Below are positions 53,439 through 62,272 of a stretch of 64,000 bases of DNA, piece by piece (the stretch's first letter is position 1; every line of letters begins with the position of its first letter). The translations under genes were made by a program, and so were the position numbers. The notes under the pieces were generated by a model. That model saw only the letters and a list, made by a program, of their open reading frames with translations, did not search any database and was not told the DNA's origin. The stretch is from Silvibacterium dinghuense (GTDB lineage: Bacteria > Acidobacteriota > Terriglobia > Terriglobales > Acidobacteriaceae): NCBI RefSeq assembly GCF_004123295.1, contig NZ_SDMK01000001.1, positions 1,178,001 through 1,242,000 on the forward strand. Reading direction: 5' to 3'.

Positions 53439-55835
53439 TCAGTTCGAGGCCACACTGCTGGTCACCCAGCTACTGAAGCCGCTGGGATCGGTCTCCACAT
53501 TGTGTCCTTCGCCCCAGTCTTCCCAGGAATTCACATAGCTCGTGCCCCTGAGATTCTCGAGCGCGGTAGCCAGGTCCACAATGATGTAGGCCGAGGTATC
53601 CGTGGCGATGGTTCCGTCGCGAATGTACCAGTACTTTGCCACACCGCTGGTATCGCCACTCGAGATGGCATTCGTGATGAAGTACATCGGGTTCATCATG
53701 TCGACCAGCGTCTGCATGCTGCTGGAAATATCCGTATCATCCATCGCTTCGCTGGTGTAGTCAGTGAAATGCCGCGGGCTGCCGGTGCTGCAATTGGTTC
53801 CCGAATAGGTGCTGGCCGTACCCGAGGGATTGCCGAACTCCAACGCTTCCGCCGGACAACTGGTGTTCACCACTGTGTCGTAGTAAGACGACGAAGAGGT
53901 GATATCGAAGAACGCGTCAAAGGCCGGCGCGCTCTTTCCTCTTGTCCCGATGGAATTTGCTACGTAATTTGCGAAGGTGAACGTACAGGTGTAGCCGTAA
54001 GTACTGGAGCTGCTCGCAGCGCAAGTGGCATAGCTCGGCGCAGAGGAAGTACCGTTGCTCTCGACATATTTCTCGAGTGACGGCTCCATATATTCCTCAA
54101 GAATGTATTCGGTGATGTTGCTTGAGGTGAGCGTGCCCAGGCTGCCTCGCTTGTCGGTGAGTTCCAGGTCATTCTGGTAGGTTTCGAACTCGGAGATCAA
54201 CGCGCTCGACACCGTCGAATTCACCGTGCTGCCGCTGTATTCGAGGCTGCTGTATTCCTCTTCATAGGCGCCGTCGGCATGATCCAGGTTGGTGATCGGC
54301 GACCAGGCGCCCACAGCGAAGATGTTGTCATCGGCGTCGGCCGCGCCCAGCGCCGCCAGATAAGAGTCATACAACGTGCTGTTCCCTGAAGCTCCCAACA
54401 GCGATGCCAGAGCACCGCCAGCGCTGCCGCCTGAGTCGATGATGTGCGACACATCGCCGGTGAAAGTGCCTTCTGTGTAGTTGTAACGGAGATAACGCAC
54501 CGCCGCCTTCAGATCCACGATGGCTGCCGGGGCCACGCCGTAATAATTGCCGCTGCTTCCGTTATCGCGGCCACGGCAGCCTACCTCTACCACCACATAG
54601 CCTTTGCCCATGGCGTACTGACCATTGGTGCCCGGCGTGCTGCCCGCCGCAGCCGAGAGATAGCCACCGACACCGATCTCCAGGAGGATCGGCATGTCGG
54701 AGACCGATGTGCCGTCCACTGAAGTCGGGACGAAGATGTTCATCGTTTCATAGGTCGTGCTCACAGGATCGGCCGCATACACGACATTGGAGTAAAGCTT
54801 GTAATCCACCGTGTGGCTGTTATATGTGCCTGAGCCGGTTGTCGGCGTATAGCTGGAAAGATCGAGCGAATAACTGCCTGATTCGACCGTCTCCGTCACC
54901 GAACTCGAACTGCTCGACGCGTAGGTCGAGTCTCCACCATAGGATGCTGTCAGCGTGTAGCTGCCCGTGCTGCTGAAGTGCGTTGTAAAGGTCGCCGTGC
55001 CGCTGCTGATCGTCCCGGTTCCGAGCTCCGTTGAACCGGAATAGAAGGTCACTGTTCCTGTCGCTGCGCTCGGCGAGACCGTCGCCGTCAGCACCACCAG
55101 AGACCCCGGATACGCCGTGGAAGGCGAGGCGGAGAGCGAGGTCGTCGAGCTGGTCCCCGACGATGAGGAGCTCGAAGAATCCACTGTTTCCGTGACGGTA
55201 CTCGAAGTACTTGAGGCATAGCTCGAACTGCCGCCATAGGTCGCGGTCAGCGAATAACTTCCGGCAGTGGAAAAGGAAGTCGTCAGCGTGGCCGTGCCCG
55301 AGCTCAGTGTCGCGCTGCCCAGCGAAGTGCTGCCGCTGTAAAAGGTAACAGTGCCGGTGGCCTCACTGGGCGAAACCGTGGCTGTCAGCGTAATGCTCGT
55401 GCCTACCGTAGTCGTCGTTGCCGAGGAGCTGAGCGTGGTCGTCGTCGAAGCCGTCGAGTCGCTTACCGTAATCGAGACCGTGCTCGATGTGCTCGCATCA
55501 TAGCTGCTCGATCCGCCGTACTTCGCTGTAATCGAATACGTACCCGAACTGGAGAAGGAAGTCGTCAGCGTGGCCGTACCCGAGCTCAATGACGCGCTGC
55601 CCAGTGAGGTACTGCCGCTGTAGAAGGTGACTGTCCCGGTGGCTGCGCTGGGCGAGACCGTCGCCGTCAGCGTGATACTCGTTCCGGTCGTCGTTGAGGT
55701 GCTCGATGCAGTGAGTGTGGTCGTGGTCGATGTGGCTGAGGTACTCGAATTGCCGGCACCGCAGCCGGAGCTAAGCAACATCGCGATCGAGACAAGTCCA
55801 GCTGCAAACGTGGGGAAAGCAAAATGGATTTTCAT
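53439..55835 (-). CDS. Lipoprotein with three Ig-like repeats and a tannase-like alpha/beta hydrolase
   Basis: The 798-residue protein starts at ATG 55835 (AGGTGA upstream). The lipobox is LLSSGC with acylated Cys25. Three nearly identical Ig-like domains of about 95 residues follow, each with a core like TATVSPSAATGTVTFYSGST and SYGG-type ends, separated by Ser/Thr linkers. The catalytic domain begins near residue 350: VVVEVGCRGRDNGSSGNYYG, then the nucleophile elbow DSGGSAGGALASLLG near residue 468, and GEGHNVETDP for the His at the end. It fits the subtype B tannase-like group of secreted esterases acting on plant polyphenols; substrate is inferred. The DNA repeats are strong enough to recombine. 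Confidence 0.85.
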   Translation of the reverse strand: MKIHFAFPTFAAGLVSIAMLLSSGCGAGNSSTSATSTTTTLTASSTSTTTGTSITLTATVSPSAATGTVTFYSGSTSLGSASLSSGTATLTTSFSSSGTYSITAKYGGSSSYDASTSSTVSITVSDSTASTTTTLSSSATTTTVGTSITLTATVSPSEATGTVTFYSGSTSLGSATLSSGTATLTTSFSTAGSYSLTATYGGSSSYASSTSSTVTETVDSSSSSSSGTSSTTSLSASPSTAYPGSLVVLTATVSPSAATGTVTFYSGSTELGTGTISSGTATFTTHFSSTGSYTLTASYGGDSTYASSSSSSVTETVESGSYSLDLSSYTPTTGSGTYNSHTVDYKLYSNVVYAADPVSTTYETMNIFVPTSVDGTSVSDMPILLEIGVGGYLSAAAGSTPGTNGQYAMGKGYVVVEVGCRGRDNGSSGNYYGVAPAAIVDLKAAVRYLRYNYTEGTFTGDVSHIIDSGGSAGGALASLLGASGNSTLYDSYLAALGAADADDNIFAVGAWSPITNLDHADGAYEEEYSSLEYSGSTVNSTVSSALISEFETYQNDLELTDKRGSLGTLTSSNITEYILEEYMEPSLEKYVESNGTSSAPSYATCAASSSSTYGYTCTFTFANYVANSIGTRGKSAPAFDAFFDITSSSSYYDTVVNTSCPAEALEFGNPSGTASTYSGTNCSTGSPRHFTDYTSEAMDDTDISSSMQTLVDMMNPMYFITNAISSGDTSGVAKYWYIRDGTIATDTSAYIIVDLATALENLRGTSYVNSWEDWGEGHNVETDPSGFSSWVTSSVASN

Positions 55836-56040
55836 GGCTGACATCACCTGGTCCGTTCTGTGGCCCGCAAGAGCCTCAGAACAAAACATCAGACGAGGTT
55901 TTCCATCAGCCATTACAAAAAAAATGGATGCGAGCGCATTTATTTTGCATGCCTCGGGGTCGAGGATCAGGCGCAGTGTTCAGAGATGATCGGCAGTAGA
56001 GTCCCCTGGCAACGACCATGTGCAGTGAAGAAATTCCAAC

Positions 56041-56083
56041 GGCAGATCTCTCCGCTTCCCTGCGCTCCGGTCGAGATGACCAC
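56041..56083 (+). repeat. B-family repeat (diverged)
   Basis: GGCAGATCTCTCCGCTTCCC then TGCGCTCCGGTCGAGATGACC. It faces the 3' end of the minus-strand esterase gene at 56131. Confidence 0.6.
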
Positions 56084-56130
56084 CCGCCGGGAGGTGCATG
56101 GCAACGATCCAAATGCGATGCCATGCAGCT

Positions 56131-57192
56131 CTACCGGCCAAGCCGCGAGTCTAAGAAAGCCGCCATGATCCTGTACGCCTCGCGTGATTCGGGCAGGCTC
56201 ACGTCGTTCCAGAAGGCGTGGGGCAGCGCTTCGAAGACTACCAGCGGTGCGTCCACGCCGGCCTCGTAAAAGTGCCGCTGCAGGATGGTCGTCCCGCTCA
56301 GCTCCGCATCCCGGCCGCTGGTAATAAACAGTGTCGGCGGAAAACCATGTACGTCCGCATAGAGAGGAGAAAGCACCGGATCTTTTGGGTCGGTCGAGGT
56401 GAAGTACTCCTTATTGAAGGCGCCGGGATCGGGCGGCTCGAGATGCCCGGAGAGTCCGTTCAGCGCATACATCGCCTGCGAATCGGTCGGCTGGCTGAAG
56501 TCTCCCAGCCCGGAAAAGACGCCGAGCGCGCCAGGCAGCGGCAATCCGAGCTTCTTCATCTCGACAGCCACTTCCGCGGTCAGAATCGCCCCGGCCGAGG
56601 TGCCGTAAAGGGCGATCTTGCCGGGCTTGTGCGTCTTGAGCAGTTCCTTGTAGACCGCGATGGTGTCGTCGATGGCCGCGGGAAACGGGTGCTCGGGTGC
56701 AAGCCGATAGAGCACCGAGACGACACGCGTCTGCGAGAGCGCGGCGATGGGAATGCTCTCGGTCAGCGAGCCCGAATCGACATTGAAGCCGCCACCGTGC
56801 ACGCACATCAGTACGCGGTCGTCCTTGCCTGCGCCGATGGTGGGAGGCGTCACGCGCAGCACCGGCACTCCAGCGATGGTGTCCTTTTGAATATCGACCG
56901 GATAAACCGCCTTCGAGGCCGCTCCGGCGCGCGCCTGCCAAGCATTGGTGCCGGCACGCCGCTCGGCCAGCGTCTGCGGCTTCGCCGCGTCGGAGGCGGG
57001 CTTGGCCAGCATCGCCTGCGCCTCCGGGCTGATCGTCTTGGGCACCGGCACAATGCGCGAGACGTGCGCCGTGCCGTCGGGAGCAATGTAGCTCGCGTCG
57101 GTTTTCGGTGCGGTCTGCTCTGTCGTCTGGGATGTCGTCTGGGCGAGGGCGAGCGAAGGCAGGAGGCAGAGCGCGAGCAGCGGTGTTTTCAT
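56131..57192 (-). CDS. Secreted hormone-sensitive-lipase-type esterase
   Basis: The protein is 353 residues from ATG 57192 (AAGGA about 12 nt upstream). The signal peptide is TPLLALCLLPSLALAQ. After a disordered Thr/Gln stretch, the HSL-family hydrolase core shows the oxyanion motif VLMCVHGGGFNVDSG, nucleophile elbow IALYGTSAGAILTAE, LYRLAPEHPFPAAIDD, the Asp in FITSGRDAELSG and His in VFEALPHAFWND. This gives an exported esterase acting on short acyl esters. A B repeat follows the stop. Confidence 0.9.
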   Translation of the reverse strand: MKTPLLALCLLPSLALAQTTSQTTEQTAPKTDASYIAPDGTAHVSRIVPVPKTISPEAQAMLAKPASDAAKPQTLAERRAGTNAWQARAGAASKAVYPVDIQKDTIAGVPVLRVTPPTIGAGKDDRVLMCVHGGGFNVDSGSLTESIPIAALSQTRVVSVLYRLAPEHPFPAAIDDTIAVYKELLKTHKPGKIALYGTSAGAILTAEVAVEMKKLGLPLPGALGVFSGLGDFSQPTDSQAMYALNGLSGHLEPPDPGAFNKEYFTSTDPKDPVLSPLYADVHGFPPTLFITSGRDAELSGTTILQRHFYEAGVDAPLVVFEALPHAFWNDVSLPESREAYRIMAAFLDSRLGR

Positions 57193-57303
57193 GGTGGCGA
57201 GAATGTCCTTCTGGCTTTCGGATGCCAAGGGTACCGCAAACGGGTAAAGTTCAGGTAGAAGCGGATCTTGTGAAACGAATGAAAGTCTTGGCGGGGCTCC
57301 TCT

Positions 57304-57759
57304 ATGATCGGCAACGCAGCCATGCGCACAGCACGATTCTTCTTCTATTTCCTGGCGGTATTTGGGACCATGCTTTACTGGCAGAGCGATAACACCTTCT
57401 GCCTAGAGAAAGGTCGATACGCATTCATTGCCCCATGCGCTGCGCTCAGTCTTCTTTGTGCAACTCTCGATCTGATCGCGTTTGCGCTGCTTGGCAATGG
57501 ACAACACCCACTGCCAAAGAAGAGACTTTTTCGCTGGAATTGGCTCCCTGCAATCGTGAGTGCTGGAATCGTCGGGCTGGGAGCACTCGCACTCCCGATC
57601 ATCATGTACGGCTCTTATGGCATTTTTGGTATGCGATGTCTCATTACCGAGGGCTATGGAATGGTCTTCGAGATCTTATTTATCCCATTACTTGGCGTTC
57701 TCACTTTTGCATGCAACCTGCTCGAACCACTGCTCCGGAAGAAGCTTGCGAAGGGGTAG
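57304..57759 (+). CDS. Membrane protein of unknown function
   Basis: The 151-residue protein has four hydrophobic segments: ARFFFYFLAVFGTMLYW, FIAPCAALSLLCATLDLIAF, WLPAIVSAGIVGLGALALPI and VFEILFIPLLGVLTFACNLL. Short basic loops (PLPKKRLFR, RKKLAKG) suggest both termini are cytoplasmic. Codon choice is less GC-biased than in neighbouring genes. ATG 57304 was chosen; ATG 57322 is possible. The family is not recognised. rpmE starts 109 bp later and has its own promoter. Confidence 0.65.
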   Translation: MIGNAAMRTARFFFYFLAVFGTMLYWQSDNTFCLEKGRYAFIAPCAALSLLCATLDLIAFALLGNGQHPLPKKRLFRWNWLPAIVSAGIVGLGALALPIIMYGSYGIFGMRCLITEGYGMVFEILFIPLLGVLTFACNLLEPLLRKKLAKG

Positions 57760-57806
57760 GCCCATGCCAGCGTCTGAATCCTTACGCCTTTTCTCGAATC
57801 CAATCC

Positions 57807-57836
57807 TTGCAACGACAAAGCAATCGCCCTTAAAAT
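57807..57836 (+). promoter_or_regulatory. rpmE promoter
   Basis: TTGCAA (57807-57812) and TAAAAT (57831-57836) are separated by 18 bp, placing the transcription start about 27 nt before the rpmE ATG at 57869. Confidence 0.7.
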
Positions 57837-57868
57837 AGGAGAATTGCAGGAAAGGTCTATCGAGAGCC

Positions 57869-58090
57869 ATGCCTAAAGCCGGAATTCATCCCACCAATAA
57901 CGAAATTCGCGTTGTCTGCGCCTGTGGCGAGAGCTTCGCGACCCGCTCGACCCATAAGGGCGACATCCACGTCGAAATCTGCTCGGCCTGCCACCCGTTC
58001 TTTACGGGCAAGCAGAAGCTCGTGGACACCGCCGGCCGTATCGAGCGCTTCCGCCGCAAGTATGCGAAGCCGGAAACCGCGGCCAAGTAA
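57869..58090 (+). CDS. rpmE: 50S ribosomal protein L31
   Basis: The 73-residue protein is a zinc-containing (C+) form of L31: [12 protein letters not shown] and [22 protein letters not shown] carry the four cysteines of the zinc site and the L31 signature. It binds the large ribosomal subunit near the central protuberance. The promoter at 57807-57836 and a terminator 20 bp after its stop make it an individually regulated gene, with dusB read separately. Confidence 0.96.
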   Translation: MPKAGIHPTNNEIRVVCACGESFATRSTHKGDIHVEICSACHPFFTGKQKLVDTAGRIERFRRKYAKPETAAK

Positions 58091-58110
58091 GCCCGCAACA
58101 CACGCATTCG

Positions 58111-58138
58111 GAAAGCCTCCGCTGCGGCGGGGGCTTTC
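58111..58138 (+). terminator. rpmE terminator
   Basis: GAAAGCC(T)CCGC and GCGG(G)GGCTTTC form an 11-bp stem with one T-G pair around a 6-nt loop, between rpmE and dusB. Confidence 0.85.
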
Positions 58139-58150
58139 GTTCGTAAGCGT

Positions 58151-59380
58151 ATGAAAAAGCAGGTTATGAAGAAGGACTGGGACAGCCCTATCGAGCACGC
58201 GATGCCGGCTACGGCGCGCGTGCCCGCATCGCTGTCGATCGGCGGCGTCACGGTTGCCCCGGCGACGGTGCTGGCCCCGATGGCGGGTGTCACCGATACC
58301 GTCTTCCGCCGCTTCATCCGCAATGCCAGCCTGTTCACGGCCGAGACCTCGGGCAATGTCGCCACCAGTGACGTCGACGCCGAGATCTCAAACCAGCAGT
58401 CGGGCTGCGGCCTGCTGATGACCGAGTTCACCTCGGCCGACGGCCTCTCGCGCATGCGCGAGTCGAAGCGCAAGCGGTATCTGACCTTCTACGACGACGA
58501 GCACCCTATCTCCGCCCAGCTCTTCGGCTCGAACCCGGCCACACTCGCCGATGCCGCGCGCATCGTGCAGGACACCGGCTTCGACATGGTCGACCTGAAC
58601 CTGGGCTGCCCGGCCAAGCGCGTAGTCGCCTGCAACGGCGGCAGCGGCCTGCTGCGCGATCTGCCGCTGATCGGCAAGATCTTCGCCGAGGTACGCAAGG
58701 CAGTCACCATCCCGTTCACGGTCAAGTTCCGCATGGGCTGGAACGACTCCAACATCATCTGCGTGGAGCTGGCGAAGCTGGCCGAGGCGGAAGGTCTAGC
58801 CTCGGTCGCGCTGCACGCCCGCACCCGCGAGGATGGCTACTCCGGCCAGGCGCGCTGGGAGTGGATCGCCGCTGTGAAGGACGCGGTCAGGATTCCGGTC
58901 ATCGGCAATGGTGACATCCGCACGCCCGAGGATGCCGCCGCCATGGTCGCCGAAACCGGCTGCGATGCCGTCATGATCGGCCGCGCCGCGCCGTCCAATC
59001 CCTGGATCTTCCGCCAGATCGCGCAGTACACGGCCACCGGCCGCTACGACCGGCCGACCGAACTCGACCGCTACCGCATGATCCGCACCTACTTCGAGAT
59101 GCTGATTGCCGCGGAAGCTCCGGACGAGAACGGCGTGGGCGGCAGCGGACGTGAGGTGGTCGGCAAGATGAAGCAGTTCGCCACCTGGTTTACGCACGGC
59201 GTCTCCGGCGGCGGCGCGCTGCGCAAGGCCATCTACGAGCAGCGCAAAGGCGAGGCTGTCCTCGGCATCATCGAGAAGTTCTTTACCGAGCGCGAAGCCC
59301 GCGCCGCCGATCCCATTGCCGACACTGCGGAACTCGAGCTGCCGGACGAAGCTTTCACCGCAGGCGCGCTGGCCTCGTAA
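58151..59380 (+). CDS. dusB: tRNA-dihydrouridine synthase DusB
   Basis: The 409-residue flavoenzyme reduces specific uridines in tRNA. It begins with a TIM barrel: VLAPMAGVTDTVFRRFIRNA, QLFGSNPATLADAARIVQDT, DMVDLNLGCPAKRVVACNGG (catalytic Cys), FTVKFRMGWND, VALHARTREDGYSGQARWEW and IPVIGNGDIRTPEDAAAMVA. The C-terminal helical tRNA-binding region follows. No Shine-Dalgarno sequence is visible before ATG 58151, and a second ATG lies at 58166. The upstream rpmE terminator implies its own promoter. Confidence 0.93.
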   Translation: MKKQVMKKDWDSPIEHAMPATARVPASLSIGGVTVAPATVLAPMAGVTDTVFRRFIRNASLFTAETSGNVATSDVDAEISNQQSGCGLLMTEFTSADGLSRMRESKRKRYLTFYDDEHPISAQLFGSNPATLADAARIVQDTGFDMVDLNLGCPAKRVVACNGGSGLLRDLPLIGKIFAEVRKAVTIPFTVKFRMGWNDSNIICVELAKLAEAEGLASVALHARTREDGYSGQARWEWIAAVKDAVRIPVIGNGDIRTPEDAAAMVAETGCDAVMIGRAAPSNPWIFRQIAQYTATGRYDRPTELDRYRMIRTYFEMLIAAEAPDENGVGGSGREVVGKMKQFATWFTHGVSGGGALRKAIYEQRKGEAVLGIIEKFFTEREARAADPIADTAELELPDEAFTAGALAS

Positions 59381-59455
59381 TCCCGCGAGAGAACTGCCTG
59401 CTACCGGTTTTCCGTGGTGAGACGGCTACGGCTTGTGGATGTTTTTCTCATGGCG

Positions 59456-60220
59456 CTACAGCGATAAACCCTGTTGAGAGCCGGCATGCAGAATCTGGCT
59501 GGTACGATCCATCAACGCAGAGAGACCTCCTCGGGCGACGATCAGAATCCCTTTATCCTCGGCACTCTCGCGGATATAGACATCGATACCGTCAAGCGCA
59601 GATTGCAGGTTTGCTCCGGCATCCTGATGATCCAGCTCTCTGCAGTCGAGAAGCGGAAGATAGAAGTCCGCTTTCTTCCACCTACGATCACGGATACGCT
59701 CAGCAAAGGTGTGCCTCGTGCTCTCGAAGAACGTATCGATCGTCTCGCGAGTAAATGCTTCCACTAGCAGCGACATGCCAGCGAGCTTCGCGGATGCGGC
59801 CAGAGAGCATGGTTCGCTTGCGTCGAGCCTCAGCAGGCGATACGAAGGCAGCGCCGGTTCCTCTCCGCGAAACACTGCGGCAGCGGCATTGACCATGCCT
59901 TCTTCCGTCCATCCGGAAGGCGCCTCCCGGCCTGGCCATATGCCAACGCCGAGTGCCGGATTCCACTCCGTGAGATGGTCCTGCAAGATATCCGCACCGT
60001 TAGCAGGAGCAAGCTTCCAGGACTGCACAAAAACACTCTGATGCAGCGTTCGCTCCCGGATCAGTACCTGGCGTAACGCCTGCAGGAATGTAGCGAACGT
60101 CTCCCGTTCAAACCTCGGCACCGGGAATTCCGTGACCGGCATGAGTACGGCTTCCCATGGCGCAGGCGCAGGGATAGCGCGCAGTTCCAGTCGCGCACTA
60201 GGAACCGAAGGGCTGTTCAT
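59456..60220 (-). CDS. Protein of unknown function in a VgrG neighbourhood
   Basis: The protein is 254 residues from ATG 60220 (GAGG at 7 nt); a GTG three bases earlier is possible. No membrane segment or catalytic motif was recognised. Features are a proline-rich start (SARLELRAIPAPAPWEAV), a helical region (FATFLQALRQVLIRERTL), a tryptophan-rich piece (FVQSWKLAP, GVGIWPGREAPSGW) and IYVRESAEDKGILIVARGG near the end. It overlaps the upstream gene by 23 bp, so the two are cotranslated. A separate transcription unit from vgrG is likely because of the terminator at 61208-61234. Effector, immunity or adaptor are guesses only. Confidence 0.75.
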   Translation of the reverse strand: MNSPSVPSARLELRAIPAPAPWEAVLMPVTEFPVPRFERETFATFLQALRQVLIRERTLHQSVFVQSWKLAPANGADILQDHLTEWNPALGVGIWPGREAPSGWTEEGMVNAAAAVFRGEEPALPSYRLLRLDASEPCSLAASAKLAGMSLLVEAFTRETIDTFFESTRHTFAERIRDRRWKKADFYLPLLDCRELDHQDAGANLQSALDGIDVYIRESAEDKGILIVARGGLSALMDRTSQILHAGSQQGLSL

Positions 60221-61127
60221 CACCGTACCTCAACTCATCTTTGCGCATGGATTCCAGGGCGTTGTAGAGCGCAATTTCATACTCTTCTTTTTGAAACGCA
60301 AGCAGGACGCCTCTATCGTGAGGGCTCTCATTCACATACATGCCGAAGAGCTTGAACCACTGCTCACGAAGCTCAGGAGACGCCAGGAAGAAGTGCGAGC
60401 TTTGCAGGAGCGGCAGGATAAATGCGATGCCCGGATACTCCGGCCGGGTCTCGAGCCCCTTACCGAACATCTCCTTGCTCTTATCCAGGAACGCTTCCTG
60501 CATGGCAAATGCGCCCGTGAAAATATTGTCGACATCGATTTTCCGGAAGGTGGCCAGCGAAGACCGGAGCTCCGGCGTGAAGGGCAACTTAGGCACCTTC
60601 ACCTTCGGATCGGGAGGCAGGAAGATTGTAGTCATCGCACCATGCCCCAGAAAGAGCCTGCGCTGCTCCTCCGGCTGCTTGCTGACAAACCAGATCATGT
60701 AGTTGCCGAGCCAGTCGCGGAAGTCGATGGTCTTGCCTTCTTCCACCATCTTTTTTATCTCTTCCGGGGACGGAAAGGACGGCAACTCCTCCTCGGCAAA
60801 CCGCCCCAGCCCCATGAGCTTCATACATTTCAAGCCATAGGAGCGGAAGGTCTCAGTAAGACCTGGAGCGATCGCTTTGTATTGAAAAAAGATCTCTCCG
60901 CGGAGACCAAAATCATTCTGAAGGTTCAGAGAGAGCCGATTGAGAAACTCCGTGATCCAGGCCTTCTCCTGTTCCCGCACCGGAAAGCTGGAAACAGGCA
61001 GCCAGAACAGCGCCGTATCCGCAAGCAGCGAAGAATCTGCCCTGATCCATGGACGATACTCCTTCGGGTCCGAGAGCCGTTCGCGCGCCATTCTTGGCGA
61101 TGGGACAGAAATATCCCGTGATTCCAT
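60198..61127 (-). CDS. Protein of unknown function in a VgrG neighbourhood
   Basis: The protein is 309 residues from ATG 61127 (AGGAG 10 nt upstream). It is soluble and mixed alpha/beta, with YRPWIRADSSLLADTALFWL, VSSFPVREQEKAWITEFLNR, SYGLKCMKLMGLGRFAEEEL, IIFLPPDPKVKV-type proline runs (TTIFLPPDPKVKVPKLPF) and a C-terminal EEYEIALYNALESMRKDEL. No recognised domain. It overlaps the gene at 59456. The 304-bp gap to the vgrG operon contains a terminator and a B repeat, so this pair has its own promoter. As with its partner, a role in VgrG delivery is suspected from position only. Confidence 0.75.
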   Translation of the reverse strand: MESRDISVPSPRMARERLSDPKEYRPWIRADSSLLADTALFWLPVSSFPVREQEKAWITEFLNRLSLNLQNDFGLRGEIFFQYKAIAPGLTETFRSYGLKCMKLMGLGRFAEEELPSFPSPEEIKKMVEEGKTIDFRDWLGNYMIWFVSKQPEEQRRLFLGHGAMTTIFLPPDPKVKVPKLPFTPELRSSLATFRKIDVDNIFTGAFAMQEAFLDKSKEMFGKGLETRPEYPGIAFILPLLQSSHFFLASPELREQWFKLFGMYVNESPHDRGVLLAFQKEEYEIALYNALESMRKDELRYGDEQPFGS

Positions 61128-61207
61128 GCGGTGTTTCTCCTGCGATATTGCTCGCTGGCATGTCTCCAGCGTGTTTCATCTATGGCTGAAGCATGCAATG
61201 AAAGATC

Positions 61208-61234
61208 TGAGGCCCGCGTTGATTGCGGGCCTCA
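61208..61234 (-). terminator. Terminator after the vgrG operon
   Basis: On the minus strand TGAGGCCCGC and GCGGGCCTCA form a perfect 10-bp stem around a 7-nt loop, followed by GATCTTTCATT. It separates vgrG-62273-61432 from the 60198-59456 pair. Confidence 0.8.
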
Positions 61235-61340
61235 CCCCTCTGCTTCGATGTGGGCTTTGCAATCAAAGAAACCGGAGCAGTACAGTTTTGGTCCTGCGGA
61301 GTGGAGAAACCTGCTGTTTTCGCATGTTATGAGCAAAGAA

Positions 61341-61384
61341 CTGCAGGTTCCTCCACTCCGCTACGCTTCGGTCGGAATGACAAC
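61341..61384 (+). repeat. B-family dispersed repeat
   Basis: CTGCAGGTTCCTCCACTCCG, CTACGCTTCGGTCGGAATGA, CAAC; the ATGACAA end faces the minus-strand gene stop at 61432. Confidence 0.8.
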
Positions 61385-61431
61385 TTTGCACTCACCCCTG
61401 CTATTTCAGTACGGCTATATGTGAATACACC

Positions 61432-62253
61432 CTAGCGGAACGGCGTGCCGACACCGTAATCGGGAGCGAGATCGCCGCGCAGAATCACATCGAGCTCCAG
61501 TGCTCCGGCCACGATCAGTGCAATCACATTCATGCGCTGAGCTTCGATGATCTCCTTGAACGTGCCGCCCTTGGCCTCAAACACAGTCGCCTCTGCGTCC
61601 ACGACATGAATGTCCCCGTTCGCCGCGTGGATATCGAGCCCGAATGTAGAGAGATCGAGCTTGAGGGCCGAGAACCCGCGCTCCAGCTGCTTCCACTCGA
61701 ACTCCTCGGGCGCAGTCACTTCATGTTGCCCTACATACTGCTCCGTGCTCTTGCCCAGGATATATGTGTCCTGCTGGCCAAAGACCGAGAGTTCGTCATC
61801 GGCTTTGACACCGATCTTACGGTCGGCAAGATATTCCAGCTTCGCGTCCTTCGTAATCTGCTCTGTCTGAGTACCTTTTACAAACAGGCCTTCGTTCCCG
61901 TCGACATACCGCAACCGGTTCTTCAAGAAGTGATATACGGAATCACCGCGAATGATGTGCTGATGTGCTCCCGGAGAAATCCCTGTGAGTGCTTCAGCCT
62001 GTGCAATTGAAGCCGGCTGAAGAGATTTGAGCATGGCTTCAGCCTTGTCTATCTCGTAGGAATTCTGTCCGGTAACAACCTTCCATGCCCCGGTAAACAC
62101 ACCGTCTTTCGAGGTGGGTTCGGCAATTGCTCCAGCCGTCTGCTTCGTGGCAGACCAGACAGCACCAGGAAGGCTGGGCGCGTCCGGCGAAAGTACTGGC
62201 TCTTTCTCGCCGCCGGATGAGCCTTCCGCGCCTGATTTCGTTTCTTCTCCCAT
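61432..62253 (-). CDS. VgrG-operon protein with spike-like beta repeats, unknown function
   Basis: The 273-residue protein has a strong ribosome-binding site (AAGGAGG, 5 nt before ATG 62253). A disordered Glu/Ser/Pro start leads to DKAEAMLKSLQPASIAQAEA, then a run of short repeated strands (GDSVYHFLKNRLRYVDGNEG, FVKGTQTEQITKDAKLEYLA, RKIGVKADDELSVFGQQDTY, LGKSTEQYVGQHEVTA) resembling the octad-type beta-helix of VgrG/gp5 spike tips. The C-terminal part (AQRMNVIALIVAGALELDVI) is hydrophobic. It may be a spike extension, chaperone or effector; no catalytic motif was found. It is the third gene of the vgrG operon, 19 bp after the previous one. Confidence 0.78.
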   Translation of the reverse strand: MGEETKSGAEGSSGGEKEPVLSPDAPSLPGAVWSATKQTAGAIAEPTSKDGVFTGAWKVVTGQNSYEIDKAEAMLKSLQPASIAQAEALTGISPGAHQHIIRGDSVYHFLKNRLRYVDGNEGLFVKGTQTEQITKDAKLEYLADRKIGVKADDELSVFGQQDTYILGKSTEQYVGQHEVTAPEEFEWKQLERGFSALKLDLSTFGLDIHAANGDIHVVDAEATVFEAKGGTFKEIIEAQRMNVIALIVAGALELDVILRGDLAPDYGVGTPFR

Positions 62254-62272
62254 ACATCCTCCTTCCGGACGA

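Larger units (their letters stand above)
61128..61431. other. Gap with terminator and B repeat pair
   Basis: It holds a terminator for the vgrG operon (61208-61234) and a partial inverted B pair: a short inverted B fragment near 61292-61313 (CCTGCGGAGTGGAGAAACC) and a full B at 61341-61384 whose ATGACAA end faces the gene at 61432. Confidence 0.6.
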
